From Bacteroidales bacterium (GTDB lineage: Bacteria; Bacteroidota; Bacteroidia; Bacteroidales; UBA932), in contig JAGABI010000051.1 of assembly GCA_017614715.1 (NCBI GenBank), forward strand, positions 1-49,003: a stretch of 49,003 nt of DNA. The letters run 5' to 3'. The notes beneath the pieces are model-generated. The model searched no databases, was not told where the DNA came from, and was given only the letters and a program-made list of their open reading frames with translations. Position 1 is the stretch's first letter, and each line of letters opens with the position of its first letter. Below, piece after piece: positions 1-7,513 of this stretch. Position numbers and translations under genes: made by a program.

Positions 1-55
1 AGCGAGTTCGCTGCTCTTTTTGTGCCTTGAGGCCCTATATCCTACCCCTTCCCAA

Positions 56-73
56 CCCTTCCCCAGGGAAGGG
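56..73. other. GC-rich inverted repeat downstream of crcB
   Basis: CCCTTCCC and GGGAAGGG form a short hairpin about 70 bases past the crcB stop. No clear T-run follows on either strand, so it is only a possible weak or factor-assisted terminator. Just beyond it TTTGGTCACC occurs twice (90-99 and 101-110). Nothing else is recognisable in bases 1-141. Confidence 0.3.
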
Positions 74-141
74 CTTGTTCTCCACCAAATTTGGTCACCT
101 TTTGGTCACCAGTTGGAACCGAGTGGCAGATAAATTGGAAT

Positions 142-522
142 TTAGCGGAGGAGATAGTATCCAGCCGCAACCAAGGCAACACCGGCAATGACACTCAAAG
201 CAATGTATCCTGCAAAACCCCAGACATTTCCGGATTGCAGCATGATCAGTGCTTCTTTTGAGAAAGTGGAGAAGGTGGTAAATCCTCCGCAGAGTCCCAC
301 TGTCAGGAACAAGGCCCAATTGCTGCCCTCGCTGGCTGTGCGGCTGAACAGGCCCCACAATAGCCCAATCAAGAAGCAACCGACCAGGTTTACGGCCAGA
401 GTCGCCCAGGGAAATCCCTTACCAATGCCTTTCATCAGCAGCGAAACAAGATACCTGGCAGCGCCACCAATGAAACTGCCTGCGCCAACGACCGCTATAT
501 TCTTGATGATGTCTGATACCAT
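142..522 (-). CDS. crcB: CrcB/Fluc family fluoride channel
   Basis: This small four-helix membrane protein exports fluoride and so protects enolase and pyrophosphatase; Fluc proteins work as antiparallel dimers. The sequence is almost entirely hydrophobic helices. It carries the family signature GGFTTFSTFSKE in the second half, an early GGAARY segment and the NLVGCFLIG helix. I start at the ATG giving MVSDIIKN (126 residues, typical length) rather than eight codons upstream, because the promoter-leader ends just before it. The -7 box TAAGTTTG lies 22 bases upstream. It is monocistronic as far as seen. No fluoride riboswitch is evident in the short leader. Confidence 0.93.
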   Translation of the reverse strand: MVSDIIKNIAVVGAGSFIGGAARYLVSLLMKGIGKGFPWATLAVNLVGCFLIGLLWGLFSRTASEGSNWALFLTVGLCGGFTTFSTFSKEALIMLQSGNVWGFAGYIALSVIAGVALVAAGYYLLR

Positions 523-524
523 TG

Positions 525-551
525 AATTCCGGTTTATCAAACACAAACTTA
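525..551 (-). promoter_or_regulatory. Promoter-leader module, copy 1 (crcB)
   Basis: Read on the minus strand: -7 box TAAGTTTG, five bases, then GATAAACCGGAATT, then the crcB ATG. A TTTA lies about 20 bp upstream at the -33 position. The leader matches those at 2407-2433, 5698-5724, 8066-8079 and, more loosely, 8748-8774. Confidence 0.65.
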
Positions 552-595
552 CAACTTTTATTATTCCCCATTAAAGATAGAAGTACCTAAAGCAA

Positions 596-1867
596 TTACT
601 CCAAGCTCCACTCATACACAGGCTGAACTGTTATTGTATGGCCATCCTGCAGGATCTGTTCACTCTCGTGATCGGTGAGAAGCAGCAGGTTCTCGCATTT
701 AGTCTGTCTTGCAGCCAGCAGCAGGCCGTTAACTTCACGCTTTCGGGTTCTTTCGGCAGAAATGTCGTAGGAGACCTGGATGCACTGCTCCACCTTGTTG
801 CCTTTGCAAACTACGAAATCGCACTCTCCGCTGCGGTCGTTCAGGTAATAAACGTCCCTTCCTTCCATCTTGCATTTGCGGATCAAGTGAATAGCTACGA
901 TGGTCTCCAGACGGTGTCCCAGGTTCTCGCCAGCAAAGGCATTCTCCCGCTGGTCCATCATGGCAACATCTACAGCATAGACTTTCTCCTGAACGGAGCG
1001 CTGCTTGCTCTTCTGGGAGTATTTCTGAACGCCGATGAGCATGTAGGCCTGCTTGAGATAATCAACATAGTTTTTGGCCGTATGCTCGGACTTAAAATGG
1101 AAGAGGTCGGCCAGGTCGGTTGTAACAACTATCGTAGGAGACACATTCAGCAGATGGTGAGCCATTTGCTCAAAGGCGGCTTTGTAGACTATTTTGAAGC
1201 GCTTTTCGATGTCTCGTTTCAAGATGTTCTCTACCAATGTATTGACATATCCCTTGTTTTCTTCTATTACGAGCAGTTCCGGAAAGCCGCCCTGTTTCAA
1301 GTATTCGTCGAAGGCGGCCCGGCGGAAGCCCTCGGCCTTGGTGGTACGGCGGTCGGTATCTACCTGTTTCATTACGCAATACTCTTTGAAGGAGAAGGGG
1401 TAAAGCGGAATCTCCTTGTTGCGGCCGGTCAGGAAGGTTGCCAGCTCACTGCTGAGGAGTTTGGCATTGGAGCCGGTAATGATGATGTGCATCTTCTTGC
1501 GGAGCAGGCGGTTCACGAACAGGTGCCAGCCTTCCACGTTCTGTATCTCATCGAGCAGGAGATAATTGAAATCACCGTATATCTTGTAGAGAATTTCCAG
1601 GACGTCGTTGAGTTGGTCGGCCTTGAGATTCAGCAGACGCTCATCGTCGAAATCGGCATAGGCGTATTTGACGCCCATACTTTGCAGCGCCTGATAGCAG
1701 AGGGTGGACTTGCCGCTTCGCCTGACGCCGATGACGGCTTGCGCCTGTGTGCTTCTCAAATCTATTTTTTTCTCTTCCGGCCGACGGCACAGGATTTCTT
1801 CGGTTCTGGCTTCCATTTCTTCCTGCTGGTCGGTGAGGATGAATTCCAAGGTTCTCTTGTCAATCAT
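596..1867 (-). CDS. AAA_14/DUF4143-type P-loop ATPase
   Basis: A 423-residue ATPase of the family common in Bacteroidales genomes (AAA_14 N-terminal domain, DUF4143 C-terminal domain). Walker A is GVRRSGKST at residues 47-55 and Walker B is YLLLDE at about 102-107. An arginine-bearing TGSNAKLLSSE follows, and the C-terminal part has the nuclease-like pattern ECDFVVCKGNKV. The cellular role of these ATPases is not firmly established; links to DNA or toxin-like functions have been proposed. The gene is intact and stands alone. Its promoter (-7 TATCTTTA at 1889-1896) is overlapped upstream by two direct repeats, which suggests autoregulation. A truncated relative of a similar ATPase type lies at 32728-33345. 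Confidence 0.85.
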   Translation of the reverse strand: MIDKRTLEFILTDQQEEMEARTEEILCRRPEEKKIDLRSTQAQAVIGVRRSGKSTLCYQALQSMGVKYAYADFDDERLLNLKADQLNDVLEILYKIYGDFNYLLLDEIQNVEGWHLFVNRLLRKKMHIIITGSNAKLLSSELATFLTGRNKEIPLYPFSFKEYCVMKQVDTDRRTTKAEGFRRAAFDEYLKQGGFPELLVIEENKGYVNTLVENILKRDIEKRFKIVYKAAFEQMAHHLLNVSPTIVVTTDLADLFHFKSEHTAKNYVDYLKQAYMLIGVQKYSQKSKQRSVQEKVYAVDVAMMDQRENAFAGENLGHRLETIVAIHLIRKCKMEGRDVYYLNDRSGECDFVVCKGNKVEQCIQVSYDISAERTRKREVNGLLLAARQTKCENLLLLTDHESEQILQDGHTITVQPVYEWSLE

Positions 1868-1888
1868 GGCATTGTCGTTTTTACGACA

Positions 1889-1896
1889 TAAAGATA
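1889..1896 (-). promoter_or_regulatory. -7 box of the DUF4143 ATPase
   Basis: On the minus strand this reads TATCTTTA, a one-mismatch match to TAnnTTTG, 21 bases before the ATG. The expected -33 position falls inside the direct repeat at 1911-1933. Confidence 0.55.
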
Positions 1897-1910
1897 CGAC
1901 TTATTTTAGT

Positions 1911-1966
1911 AAAACGCGATATTTTACACAAAATCAGCTCGTCAAAATGCGTTATTTTACAGAAAA
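1911..1966. repeat. Pair of 23-bp direct repeats, 33-bp period
   Basis: Copies at 1911-1933 and 1944-1966 share the pattern AAAAyGCGwTATTTTACA followed by one variable base and AAA(A). The start-to-start spacing of 33 bp is about three helical turns. They lie upstream of, and overlap, the promoter of the ATPase gene, so they are good candidates for a regulator-binding site. Confidence 0.6.
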
Positions 1967-2014
1967 CCGATTCTTTGAATACGATATTAGGAAGTAAATG
2001 ACCTTGGAATTTAT

Positions 2015-2395
2015 CTACTTTAGCCATTCATCTACAACATATAACTCCCCATTGTAAGTAAAGCAGACTTTGCTTTCCTTACCGGTAAGATAGAGGAACA
2101 TCTTCTGCCCTGTTTTTGTGTTCTTGAAACGGCCATAGTTGATTTTGCCTAGGCTCATGCCGTTTGTCCTGATCAGATGACTCAACAGGCCATCTGGCAT
2201 TTCGATGATAGATATTTCATCAGCAGGAATGAGTTGCGGCTTGCCTATGTATGTGCTCAACTGGATTTCGTCATTCTCGTTGACCGAGATACCCTTGGGC
2301 CAGTAGGCCAGCATTACACCCACCACGACTAGGAGAGAGACAGCAGTAAAAACGATAGTAACTATCATAGCAGTACGATGAGGTTTAAGAGCCAT
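2015..2395 (-). CDS. Membrane-anchored bacterial PH-like domain protein
   Basis: 126 residues from the ATG giving MALKPHRT. One N-terminal transmembrane helix (about residues 8-30, IVTIVFTAVSLLVVVGVML) is followed by a roughly 95-residue beta-rich domain. That domain resembles bacterial pleckstrin-homology domains: a GKPQLIPADEISIIE stretch, then IRTNGMSLGKINYGRF and a closing beta-helix unit. No catalytic residues are visible. The first possible start, nine codons upstream, lies inside the conserved promoter-leader, so I prefer this one. The specific role is unknown. Confidence 0.6.
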   Translation of the reverse strand: MALKPHRTAMIVTIVFTAVSLLVVVGVMLAYWPKGISVNENDEIQLSTYIGKPQLIPADEISIIEMPDGLLSHLIRTNGMSLGKINYGRFKNTKTGQKMFLYLTGKESKVCFTYNGELYVVDEWLK

Positions 2396-2406
2396 TGTAA
2401 AGTGTA

Positions 2407-2433
2407 AATTCCGGTTTATCAAATGTAAAGATA
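2407..2433 (-). promoter_or_regulatory. Promoter-leader module, copy 2
   Basis: Minus strand: AGTAG then TATCTTTA (-7), five bases, then GATAAACCGGAATT, eleven bases before the ATG at 2395. The leader 14-mer is identical to that of crcB. Confidence 0.6.
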
Positions 2434-2504
2434 CTACTTTTCTTTAGTCTTCTTTTCCAACATGTCTGCATCATTAATAGCGAGGCTCCAAAACCAACAT
2501 TAAT

Positions 2505-2536
2505 TTTGGATACCGAAACGGTATTCATTATTTTTG
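2505..2536 (+). promoter_or_regulatory. Toxin-antitoxin promoter with embedded operator palindrome
   Basis: TTTG at 2505-2508 and TATTTTTG at 2529-2536 are separated by 20 bp, a textbook Bacteroidales promoter. The spacer holds the perfect 15-base inverted repeat ATACCGAAACGGTAT (2510-2524). Its position between -33 and -7 fits the autorepressor operator expected for a Phd/YefM antitoxin. Confidence 0.75.
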
Positions 2537-2552
2537 CAGAAAAGATATAATT

Positions 2553-2807
2553 ATGACCGTTATTAGTATACGTGATTTCAGAGCAAATCAAAGCAAGTAT
2601 CTGAGACTGGCAGCTGGCGGGGAAAGTGTGATTTTGACATCCCGCGCAGGCAGTTTCAAGATTGTTCCCATAACTGAAGATGACAGCCTCGTTAGCAAGA
2701 AAGAATTCCTTGCACGAATAGACGAAGCCCGTATGAGTATTGCCGAAGGAAAGGGCACTTCGGTTTCTGGGAGAGAAGAGTTGGATTCTTTATTGGCAAG
2801 TCTTTAA
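2553..2807 (+). CDS. Phd/YefM-family antitoxin
   Basis: An 84-residue antitoxin that in this family neutralises the co-encoded RNase toxin through its flexible C-terminus and represses its own operon through its N-terminal domain. The start MTVISIRDFRANQSKYL and the segment ILTSRAGSFKIVPI are typical of the Phd/YefM DNA-binding fold. The acidic, helical C-terminus (KKEFLARIDEARMSIAEG) would wrap the toxin. The toxin ATG follows the stop codon directly, with no spacing, so translation is probably coupled. Confidence 0.88.
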   Translation: MTVISIRDFRANQSKYLRLAAGGESVILTSRAGSFKIVPITEDDSLVSKKEFLARIDEARMSIAEGKGTSVSGREELDSLLASL

Positions 2808-3080
2808 ATGTATACGCTCGTATTTGCACCTCAGGCATTAGAGGATTTGTCAAAACTAAAAAAAGCAGAACCTGCTGCATTTAAGAAAGCAGGTAAGTTG
2901 TTGGTGGAATTACAGGAGCATCCCAAAACAGGAACCGGGAAGCCGGAGCCACTCTCTGGCGACAGAACCGGGCAATGGTCCAGGCGCATCTCACAAAAGC
3001 ATCGACTGATCTATGAGATAGAGGAGACTGTTGTAAAGGAGGATGTTCTGTCGGCATACGGGCACTATGAAGACAAATAA
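2808..3080 (+). CDS. yoeB: Txe/YoeB-family mRNA endoribonuclease toxin
   Basis: A 90-residue RelE-superfamily toxin; YoeB cleaves mRNA at the ribosomal A site. Catalytic residues known from the E. coli enzyme have matching positions here: E47 (GKPEPLSG), R66 (KHRLIYE), H86 and Y87 (AYGHYEDK). The hallmark W57-S58-RRIS and the C-terminal GHY motif are intact, so the toxin is probably active. It forms a bicistron with the antitoxin at 2553-2807. Confidence 0.9.
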   Translation: MYTLVFAPQALEDLSKLKKAEPAAFKKAGKLLVELQEHPKTGTGKPEPLSGDRTGQWSRRISQKHRLIYEIEETVVKEDVLSAYGHYEDK

Positions 3081-3358
3081 CGCATTAGAAAGACACTAAT
3101 TGACAGAATTGTTTCACTAATGTTTCACTAAAGTTATTTCAAGTGGTCATAATCGGTTAGAAGTCAACTATTTATATTCAATAGTTAGTATTCCCGCCCG
3201 AGGCCGGAGTGTCCGTACTGTGACGCGGCAAAGGCGTGAAAACTCCCCGATTTTTAATCTGTTTGTCTTCATAACAACTGTGCACTTTTGTTACTTGCCA
3301 CAAACATAATACGTGACGCAGGGTACGAGTCAAGAGAAAAATGAAAATAAATAACTCC
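3081..3358. other. Non-coding stretch after the toxin gene
   Basis: 278 bases between convergent genes. It contains a short tandem repeat (TTTCACTAA twice, about 3112-3130) and otherwise no credible gene or RNA that I can see. Confidence 0.4.
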
Positions 3359-4162
3359 TTATTCGTGATAATCACTGCTCTTCCACTCGTATTTCACGGT
3401 TTCTGGGACAAGGTACCTGCCTATCTTGTAGTCGATGTTTGCCTTGTGGGCCTGGCTGAGCTGGTAGCATCTTTTCACATAGAACATCTTGCCGTCTTTG
3501 ATGAAACGGGCGCCCGTCTGGTGGAAGCGGAAAGGGATATCCTTCACGACACATTGCTCTCGGAGGGACAGGACCCAGTCGTAGTCACAAGGGCGGGCAT
3601 CGACTCCTGACTCACCGCCCACCGAGACTTCCTCTATTGTTTCATCCAGATAGGGGGTCAGGTTCATAGCCGTAATCAGAGGCGAGGCGATGATGCTTTT
3701 GTGTTTGATGGGGAGGGATTGGAATATGGGCAGACGGTAATCCGCCATCGCCTGGTTTTCCACCGTGCAGCCCACTATGACATTGTCGTAGCCATCGTCC
3801 CAGTCTTCCGGCACGCACTCCATAAAACGATCTATACGCTTGGTGAAAAAGTAGAACCATAGATCGCTCCGCTGCTTCATCATCTCCCAGCATTCAGGCC
3901 GCCATTGGTCGGCATCCTTCAACAAGAAATCGGATGTAAAACAGGTAAAGACGACCTTGCCGCTCTCAATCTTCCACGACCGGTCCCGCTTCCGCTTTAT
4001 CGGGAGATAGAAGTTTCCGGTCTTCCGGCACTCACTGCTCGAAATCTCGCTGCCGTACATTTCATCCTGGCGATACACATAGCAGTACTTGCACCCGGGG
4101 CTTATTTTGGTGCAACCATGCCACGGGTTCCAGTCAGCATATATTTCCCAGTGCTCAGACAA
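3359..4162 (-). CDS. DUF5131 / phage Gp37-Gp68-like protein
   Basis: 267 residues matching the DUF5131 (phage Gp37/Gp68) family, which shares features with radical-SAM-like iron-sulfur proteins. The N-terminus has the hallmark WNPWHGCTKISPGCKYCYVY with C17, C24 and C27 as likely metal or cluster ligands. Later it has VGCTVENQ and GGESGVDARPCDYDWV, also typical. The start is a TTG; no ATG lies suitably upstream and the conserved region begins within five codons. Biochemical function is not established. It lies 29 bases after the double-GNAT gene and may be co-transcribed with it. Confidence 0.82.
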   Translation of the reverse strand: MSEHWEIYADWNPWHGCTKISPGCKYCYVYRQDEMYGSEISSSECRKTGNFYLPIKRKRDRSWKIESGKVVFTCFTSDFLLKDADQWRPECWEMMKQRSDLWFYFFTKRIDRFMECVPEDWDDGYDNVIVGCTVENQAMADYRLPIFQSLPIKHKSIIASPLITAMNLTPYLDETIEEVSVGGESGVDARPCDYDWVLSLREQCVVKDIPFRFHQTGARFIKDGKMFYVKRCYQLSQAHKANIDYKIGRYLVPETVKYEWKSSDYHE

Positions 4163-4191
4163 CGCAAATGAAATAAACGATGGCGAAGCCT

Positions 4192-5349
4192 TTACAACTT
4201 TAAACGAAGCACTCTTATGGGCCGATTGGCACCTTGATACATCGTTTCATCTATTACGGTTTCTCCGGTGGGGATAAAACCGCATTTTTCCATTACGCGC
4301 CCGCTTGCCGGGTTGTCTATGAAGTGTCCGGATATAAGGGATTTGATATCAGTCATGCACCGGATGTGCATTATCATCAGCTCCAGTGCTTCCGTGCAAA
4401 TACCTCTGTTCCAGTAGGGTTTAGCAATCCAATAACCGATAAGCGGCTCGCCATCCTGTGCCGGCAGATTGCAATTGCACGATGGGCCATAACCCATTGC
4501 ACCTATAACCTCCCCGGCTTCTTTAAGCTCGATGGCCCAGGTATTGGTGGCATCGCAAAAGACTGTACGGATCACCTCCCGACTCTCCTCTACTGACTGG
4601 TGAGGAGGCCAACCGGCACGCGGCCCCACATCGGGGTCCGATGCCCATTTATACAACGATGGAGCGTCGCTGTCCCGCCAGGGGCGGAGTATAATTCGGT
4701 CCGTTTCCATCACTCCATCGTAAAACAGCTGCCCCGGAAGGCGCATCTTTTCCTTTGCCGGGAAGGTGGCCTCATACTGCTCAAAAGCCTCCGGGTTTTC
4801 ATCGGCAACGAAATACCCCTTGGGAGGACAATATGTCGCCTCTTCTATTCTGTTACCCTTGAGCCAACCGGGAATCAGTTCCTGGGCCAGAAAGAAGGGA
4901 ACCGGATCATCCGTGGGGAAGTCGTGATAATGGATGCCAAGTTTGCTGGCAAGATCGAATCCCGCGTGCTTGTAAAAGTCGATATTCCCTTCCATACAAA
5001 GAAAACCGATTCCCATTTTGCGTGCCATATCCAACGCAAAACTCAAAAGTTTGAGACCATATCCTTGGCGTTTAAAGTCAGGATGGATGCAGATTGGGCC
5101 AAAGGTCCAGGAGGGCACCGATGAGCCATCCGGCAACTCCAATTCGGCTTTGGAGAACATTACGTGGCCTATCAACCGGCCATTCTCTTCCATCACAAAG
5201 TCAAGTTCCGGAATGAAATCCGGACTGTTCCTATAGCAATGCAGCACAAAGTGCTCTGTGCATCCGGGACGATATACATTCCAAAAAGCATCACGGGTGA
5301 GGCTCTCAACCGCACGGTACTCTTCCGGTCTTTCAAGTCTGATCTTCAT
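4192..5349 (-). CDS. Two-domain GNAT acetyltransferase (fusion)
   Basis: 385 residues holding two complete acetyl-CoA-binding GNAT domains. The N-terminal domain (about 1-150) is YhbS-like, with motif A around ICIHPDFKRQGYGLKL. The C-terminal domain (about 214-385) is RimJ/RimL-like: it opens with METDRIILRPWRDSD, the usual start of a stand-alone enzyme, has the pyrophosphate-binding RGICTEALE and ends with DNPASGRVMEKCGF. The Met at residue 214 (4710) suggests an ancient gene fusion. Substrates cannot be deduced. The stop of the zinc-ribbon gene lies ten bases upstream, so the two are probably one operon. Confidence 0.85.
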   Translation of the reverse strand: MKIRLERPEEYRAVESLTRDAFWNVYRPGCTEHFVLHCYRNSPDFIPELDFVMEENGRLIGHVMFSKAELELPDGSSVPSWTFGPICIHPDFKRQGYGLKLLSFALDMARKMGIGFLCMEGNIDFYKHAGFDLASKLGIHYHDFPTDDPVPFFLAQELIPGWLKGNRIEEATYCPPKGYFVADENPEAFEQYEATFPAKEKMRLPGQLFYDGVMETDRIILRPWRDSDAPSLYKWASDPDVGPRAGWPPHQSVEESREVIRTVFCDATNTWAIELKEAGEVIGAMGYGPSCNCNLPAQDGEPLIGYWIAKPYWNRGICTEALELMIMHIRCMTDIKSLISGHFIDNPASGRVMEKCGFIPTGETVIDETMYQGANRPIRVLRLKL

Positions 5350-5359
5350 AAAAATACCG

Positions 5360-5671
5360 TTATATCGGTGTGAATTTAATCATTTTCAGCGGCATGCCGC
5401 AGCTCTGACAAAATTTCATTTCCATATCTCCATTAATTATCGGGGGTTCCTTATTGCTCCGGAGTCCACATTTAACCTTTGGGCACGAACATTCCAAATA
5501 ACTCAACTCATACTCCTTCCCTGACTCAATAACCCTACCCTGATACGACTTGCTATTGTACCCTTCCGAGTAGATCCTGTCTAAATCCCCATCATACTTG
5601 GCATAGATTTGCTTGTGTAACGGGAGGACATAATCCCTAACGCATTCTATAGCCTCTTCTCTATAACCCAT
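5360..5671 (-). CDS. Hypothetical protein ending in a partial zinc ribbon
   Basis: 103 residues of unknown function. The C-terminus contains MEMKFCQSCGMPLK, which is how members of a putative zinc-ribbon family normally begin. The second Cys pair of such a ribbon is missing because the protein stops nine residues later. Upstream cysteines (ECSCPKVKC) could complete a metal site. This may be a fusion of a short N-terminal domain to a truncated ribbon. It is first in the probable operon with the GNAT and DUF5131 genes and has promoter-leader copy 3. Confidence 0.5.
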   Translation of the reverse strand: MGYREEAIECVRDYVLPLHKQIYAKYDGDLDRIYSEGYNSKSYQGRVIESGKEYELSYLECSCPKVKCGLRSNKEPPIINGDMEMKFCQSCGMPLKMIKFTPI

Positions 5672-5697
5672 ATCATTAGAATGATGCTGAATTCATC

Positions 5698-5724
5698 AAT
5701 TCCGATTTATCAAAAACAAAGATA
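5698..5724 (-). promoter_or_regulatory. Promoter-leader module, copy 3
   Basis: Minus strand: AGTAG then TATCTTTG (perfect -7), five T residues, then GATAAATCGGAATT. It drives the zinc-ribbon/GNAT/DUF5131 cluster. The -33 is not recognisable. Confidence 0.6.
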
Positions 5725-5786
5725 CTACTATTGTCTTTGGTCGCCTTCCCGATACTTCGGACAACGAAATCACTTCGTCACCAACG

Positions 5787-6584
5787 TCACTGCTCCAGGT
5801 CCACCCCGGGCGTGGGCGTATAGGTTACCTCTACCCCCTTCTCCCCCACTCGCACCACATTGTATCCGGGCGTCCCGTGTCCGAGGGCGTTGCCAACCGG
5901 GCCTGCCGCAACAAAGCGGATTCCTTCAAATGTGCAATCGTAATCTTGATGGGTATGCCCGGCAAAAACAATATTCACTCCGTAAGTCTTGAAAAGGTCG
6001 ATGTACTCCCGGCGTTTTTCTTTTGAGAAATTGAAGTAGTCTTCTGGCTCGTCGATACTCTCTCTGATAACAGGGCAATGCAGGAACACAAAGATATACC
6101 GGCAGGCTTTCGCCGCCGACAGTTCTTTTACCAGCCACTCCTTCTGTTCGGCCTCGACGTCTGCCATACAATCCTTGATACAGTTGGAATCAATCCCTAT
6201 GAAGGCACAACCGCCTTCCTGGAAAGAGAACCGGTCATATCCCCGGAGCGCGATATAAGCCTCACGGGTTGTTCCCATGTAATCATGGTTTCCCGGAGTG
6301 GCATAGACAGGGGCATCGACTTCAGACAGACGAGACTGATACATAGCATTCTGAAGGGAATCTGTTGCGTCATTCACCAGGTCCCCCGTCACAATCACGC
6401 AGGCGGGCTTGATGGCGTTCACAGCATCAACGGCAGCCTTCATCAGTGAATCCGAGTGCACGTAGCCAGGTGAATCGTCGTTGAACCCTATCTGGGGGTC
6501 ACTCATTTGAACGAACGTAAACGGCGTGAATGAATTGCATGCGGTAGCCAACAAAATGGCGATGCCAAGAAGGTATGATTTCAT
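5787..6584 (-). CDS. Calcineurin-like metallophosphoesterase lipoprotein
   Basis: 265 residues from MKSYLLGI. The signal peptide ends in the lipobox LATAC, so it should be lipid-anchored in the envelope. The metallophosphoesterase motifs appear in order: FVQMSDPQ (D-x-H variant with Q), VTGDLVND, TPGNHD, FLHCP and FAGHTHQD. These ligate the two metals. The DPQ form occurs in CPPED1-like phosphatases. The physiological substrate is unknown. It is last in a run of minus-strand genes, nine bases after the flavoprotein stop. Confidence 0.85.
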   Translation of the reverse strand: MKSYLLGIAILLATACNSFTPFTFVQMSDPQIGFNDDSPGYVHSDSLMKAAVDAVNAIKPACVIVTGDLVNDATDSLQNAMYQSRLSEVDAPVYATPGNHDYMGTTREAYIALRGYDRFSFQEGGCAFIGIDSNCIKDCMADVEAEQKEWLVKELSAAKACRYIFVFLHCPVIRESIDEPEDYFNFSKEKRREYIDLFKTYGVNIVFAGHTHQDYDCTFEGIRFVAAGPVGNALGHGTPGYNVVRVGEKGVEVTYTPTPGVDLEQ

Positions 6585-6605
6585 ATTCGATGTCATTTAG
6601 TCTTA

Positions 6606-7142
6606 TTATACCTGTTCCCCCATCTCGAATGCTTCCTGAAGTTTGACGTTTCCTTCGATCTCGCCGGGAGCATTTACGCCGCCGCAGAAGAGCGTGCCTG
6701 CCAGGCGGCTCTCGGGGAAACATTCTATCCATCCGCCCAATCCCATCTCGGCACGCTTGGGTGATTGTTCCTCATCATCAGCTGCCGTAGTGAGCAGATA
6801 GACATCGCGGAATTTGTAATCCAGCGGATACATTGCGTTCATCCGGTCGATGAGCGTCTTCATCTGCCCGCTCATTTCGTAGTAGTAGATGGGTGTTGCC
6901 CAGCAAACCACATCGGCTTCCAGCACTTTGGCCATAATGTCGTTCACATCGTCCTTGATGATGCATCGGCCCAGTTTCTGACAGCCGAAACATCCTTTGC
7001 AGAACTGAATCTCCTTACCGACGAGAGATATCTTTTCAACGTCATTCCCGGCAGCTTTGGCCCCTTCTGCGAACTTGTCAGCGAGCCTGTCGCTATTGGA
7101 GCCACGACGAAGGCTCGTCGAAATAACTATTACTTTTTTCAT
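6606..7142 (-). CDS. Flavodoxin-fold NAD(P)H/FMN reductase (iron-sulfur flavoprotein type)
   Basis: 178 residues with the flavodoxin-like start KKVIVISTSLRRGSNSDRLA, which binds the FMN phosphate. The cysteine cluster FCKGCFGCQKLGRC is typical of iron-sulfur flavoproteins of the NADPH-dependent FMN reductase family. WATPIYYYEMSGQMKTLIDR is the usual flavin-contact segment. It probably works in electron transfer or quinone/nitro reduction. It has its own well-formed promoter inside the 3' end of the preceding gene. A second, related flavoprotein lies at 8075-8692. Confidence 0.82.
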   Translation of the reverse strand: MKKVIVISTSLRRGSNSDRLADKFAEGAKAAGNDVEKISLVGKEIQFCKGCFGCQKLGRCIIKDDVNDIMAKVLEADVVCWATPIYYYEMSGQMKTLIDRMNAMYPLDYKFRDVYLLTTAADDEEQSPKRAEMGLGGWIECFPESRLAGTLFCGGVNAPGEIEGNVKLQEAFEMGEQV

Positions 7143-7161
7143 ATTCTCCGTTTTATGGAAT

Positions 7162-7192
7162 CAAATTTAAGTATTATTGCGTACGTGGCCAA
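7162..7192 (-). promoter_or_regulatory. Internal promoter of the flavoprotein gene
   Basis: On the minus strand, TTG and TAAATTTG are separated by exactly 20 bp. The downstream ATAAAACGGAGAAT directly before the ATG resembles the shared GATAAAyCGGAATT leader in degenerate form. It overlaps the 3' end of the CDP-alcohol transferase gene. Confidence 0.65.
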
Positions 7193-7511
7193 CCCTTCCG
7201 GCCCTGATAAAATGTCCTTCTTGGATGGCGACTATTACCCCTGCCCAGATCCACAACCAAGCAGGAATCCGGATAACTGGCATTAACCGTATCGCGCAGC
7301 AAACGACGAAGCAGATATCTGCCACACTGTCCAGAACAGCGCCAATCTTGCTCTCTGCGTGCAACTTACGCGCAAGATACCCATCTAGCATATCACTTAT
7401 GCCGCATAGGCCATAGATTGCCCAGAAAACCGCCCCTGCCGGATTACTCAAAAGCAGGCAGGCGGCACCGACAATTCTGAGAACTGATATACTGTTGGGG
7501 ATGTGTTTCAA
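7167..7511 (-). CDS. Short CDP-alcohol phosphatidyltransferase
   Basis: 114 residues with the complete catalytic signature DxxDGxxARx8Gx3Dx3D (D40, D43, G44, A47, R48, G57, D61, D65). This signature condenses CDP-diacylglycerol with an alcohol in phospholipid synthesis. Typical members have about 170-200 residues and six transmembrane helices. Here the protein ends about 30 residues after the third helix with a polar tail (QEGHFIRAGRVGHVRNN), so the C-terminal membrane segments are missing. It may be a decayed or minimal gene. It starts two bases after the ogt stop. Confidence 0.72.
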   Translation of the reverse strand: MKHIPNSISVLRIVGAACLLLSNPAGAVFWAIYGLCGISDMLDGYLARKLHAESKIGAVLDSVADICFVVCCAIRLMPVIRIPAWLWIWAGVIVAIQEGHFIRAGRVGHVRNNT

Positions 7512-7513
7512 CC

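Noticed and set aside
90..110. TTTGGTCACC direct repeat as a mobile-element end
   Set aside because: Only two adjacent copies and no inverted partner or transposase nearby.
638..1891. 417-codon open frame antisense to the DUF4143 ATPase
   Set aside because: It is the mirror of a strongly supported gene and has no recognisable domain.
3178..3375. 65-codon minus-strand frame after the toxin gene
   Set aside because: It overlaps the end of the DUF5131 gene, has odd composition and no supporting features.
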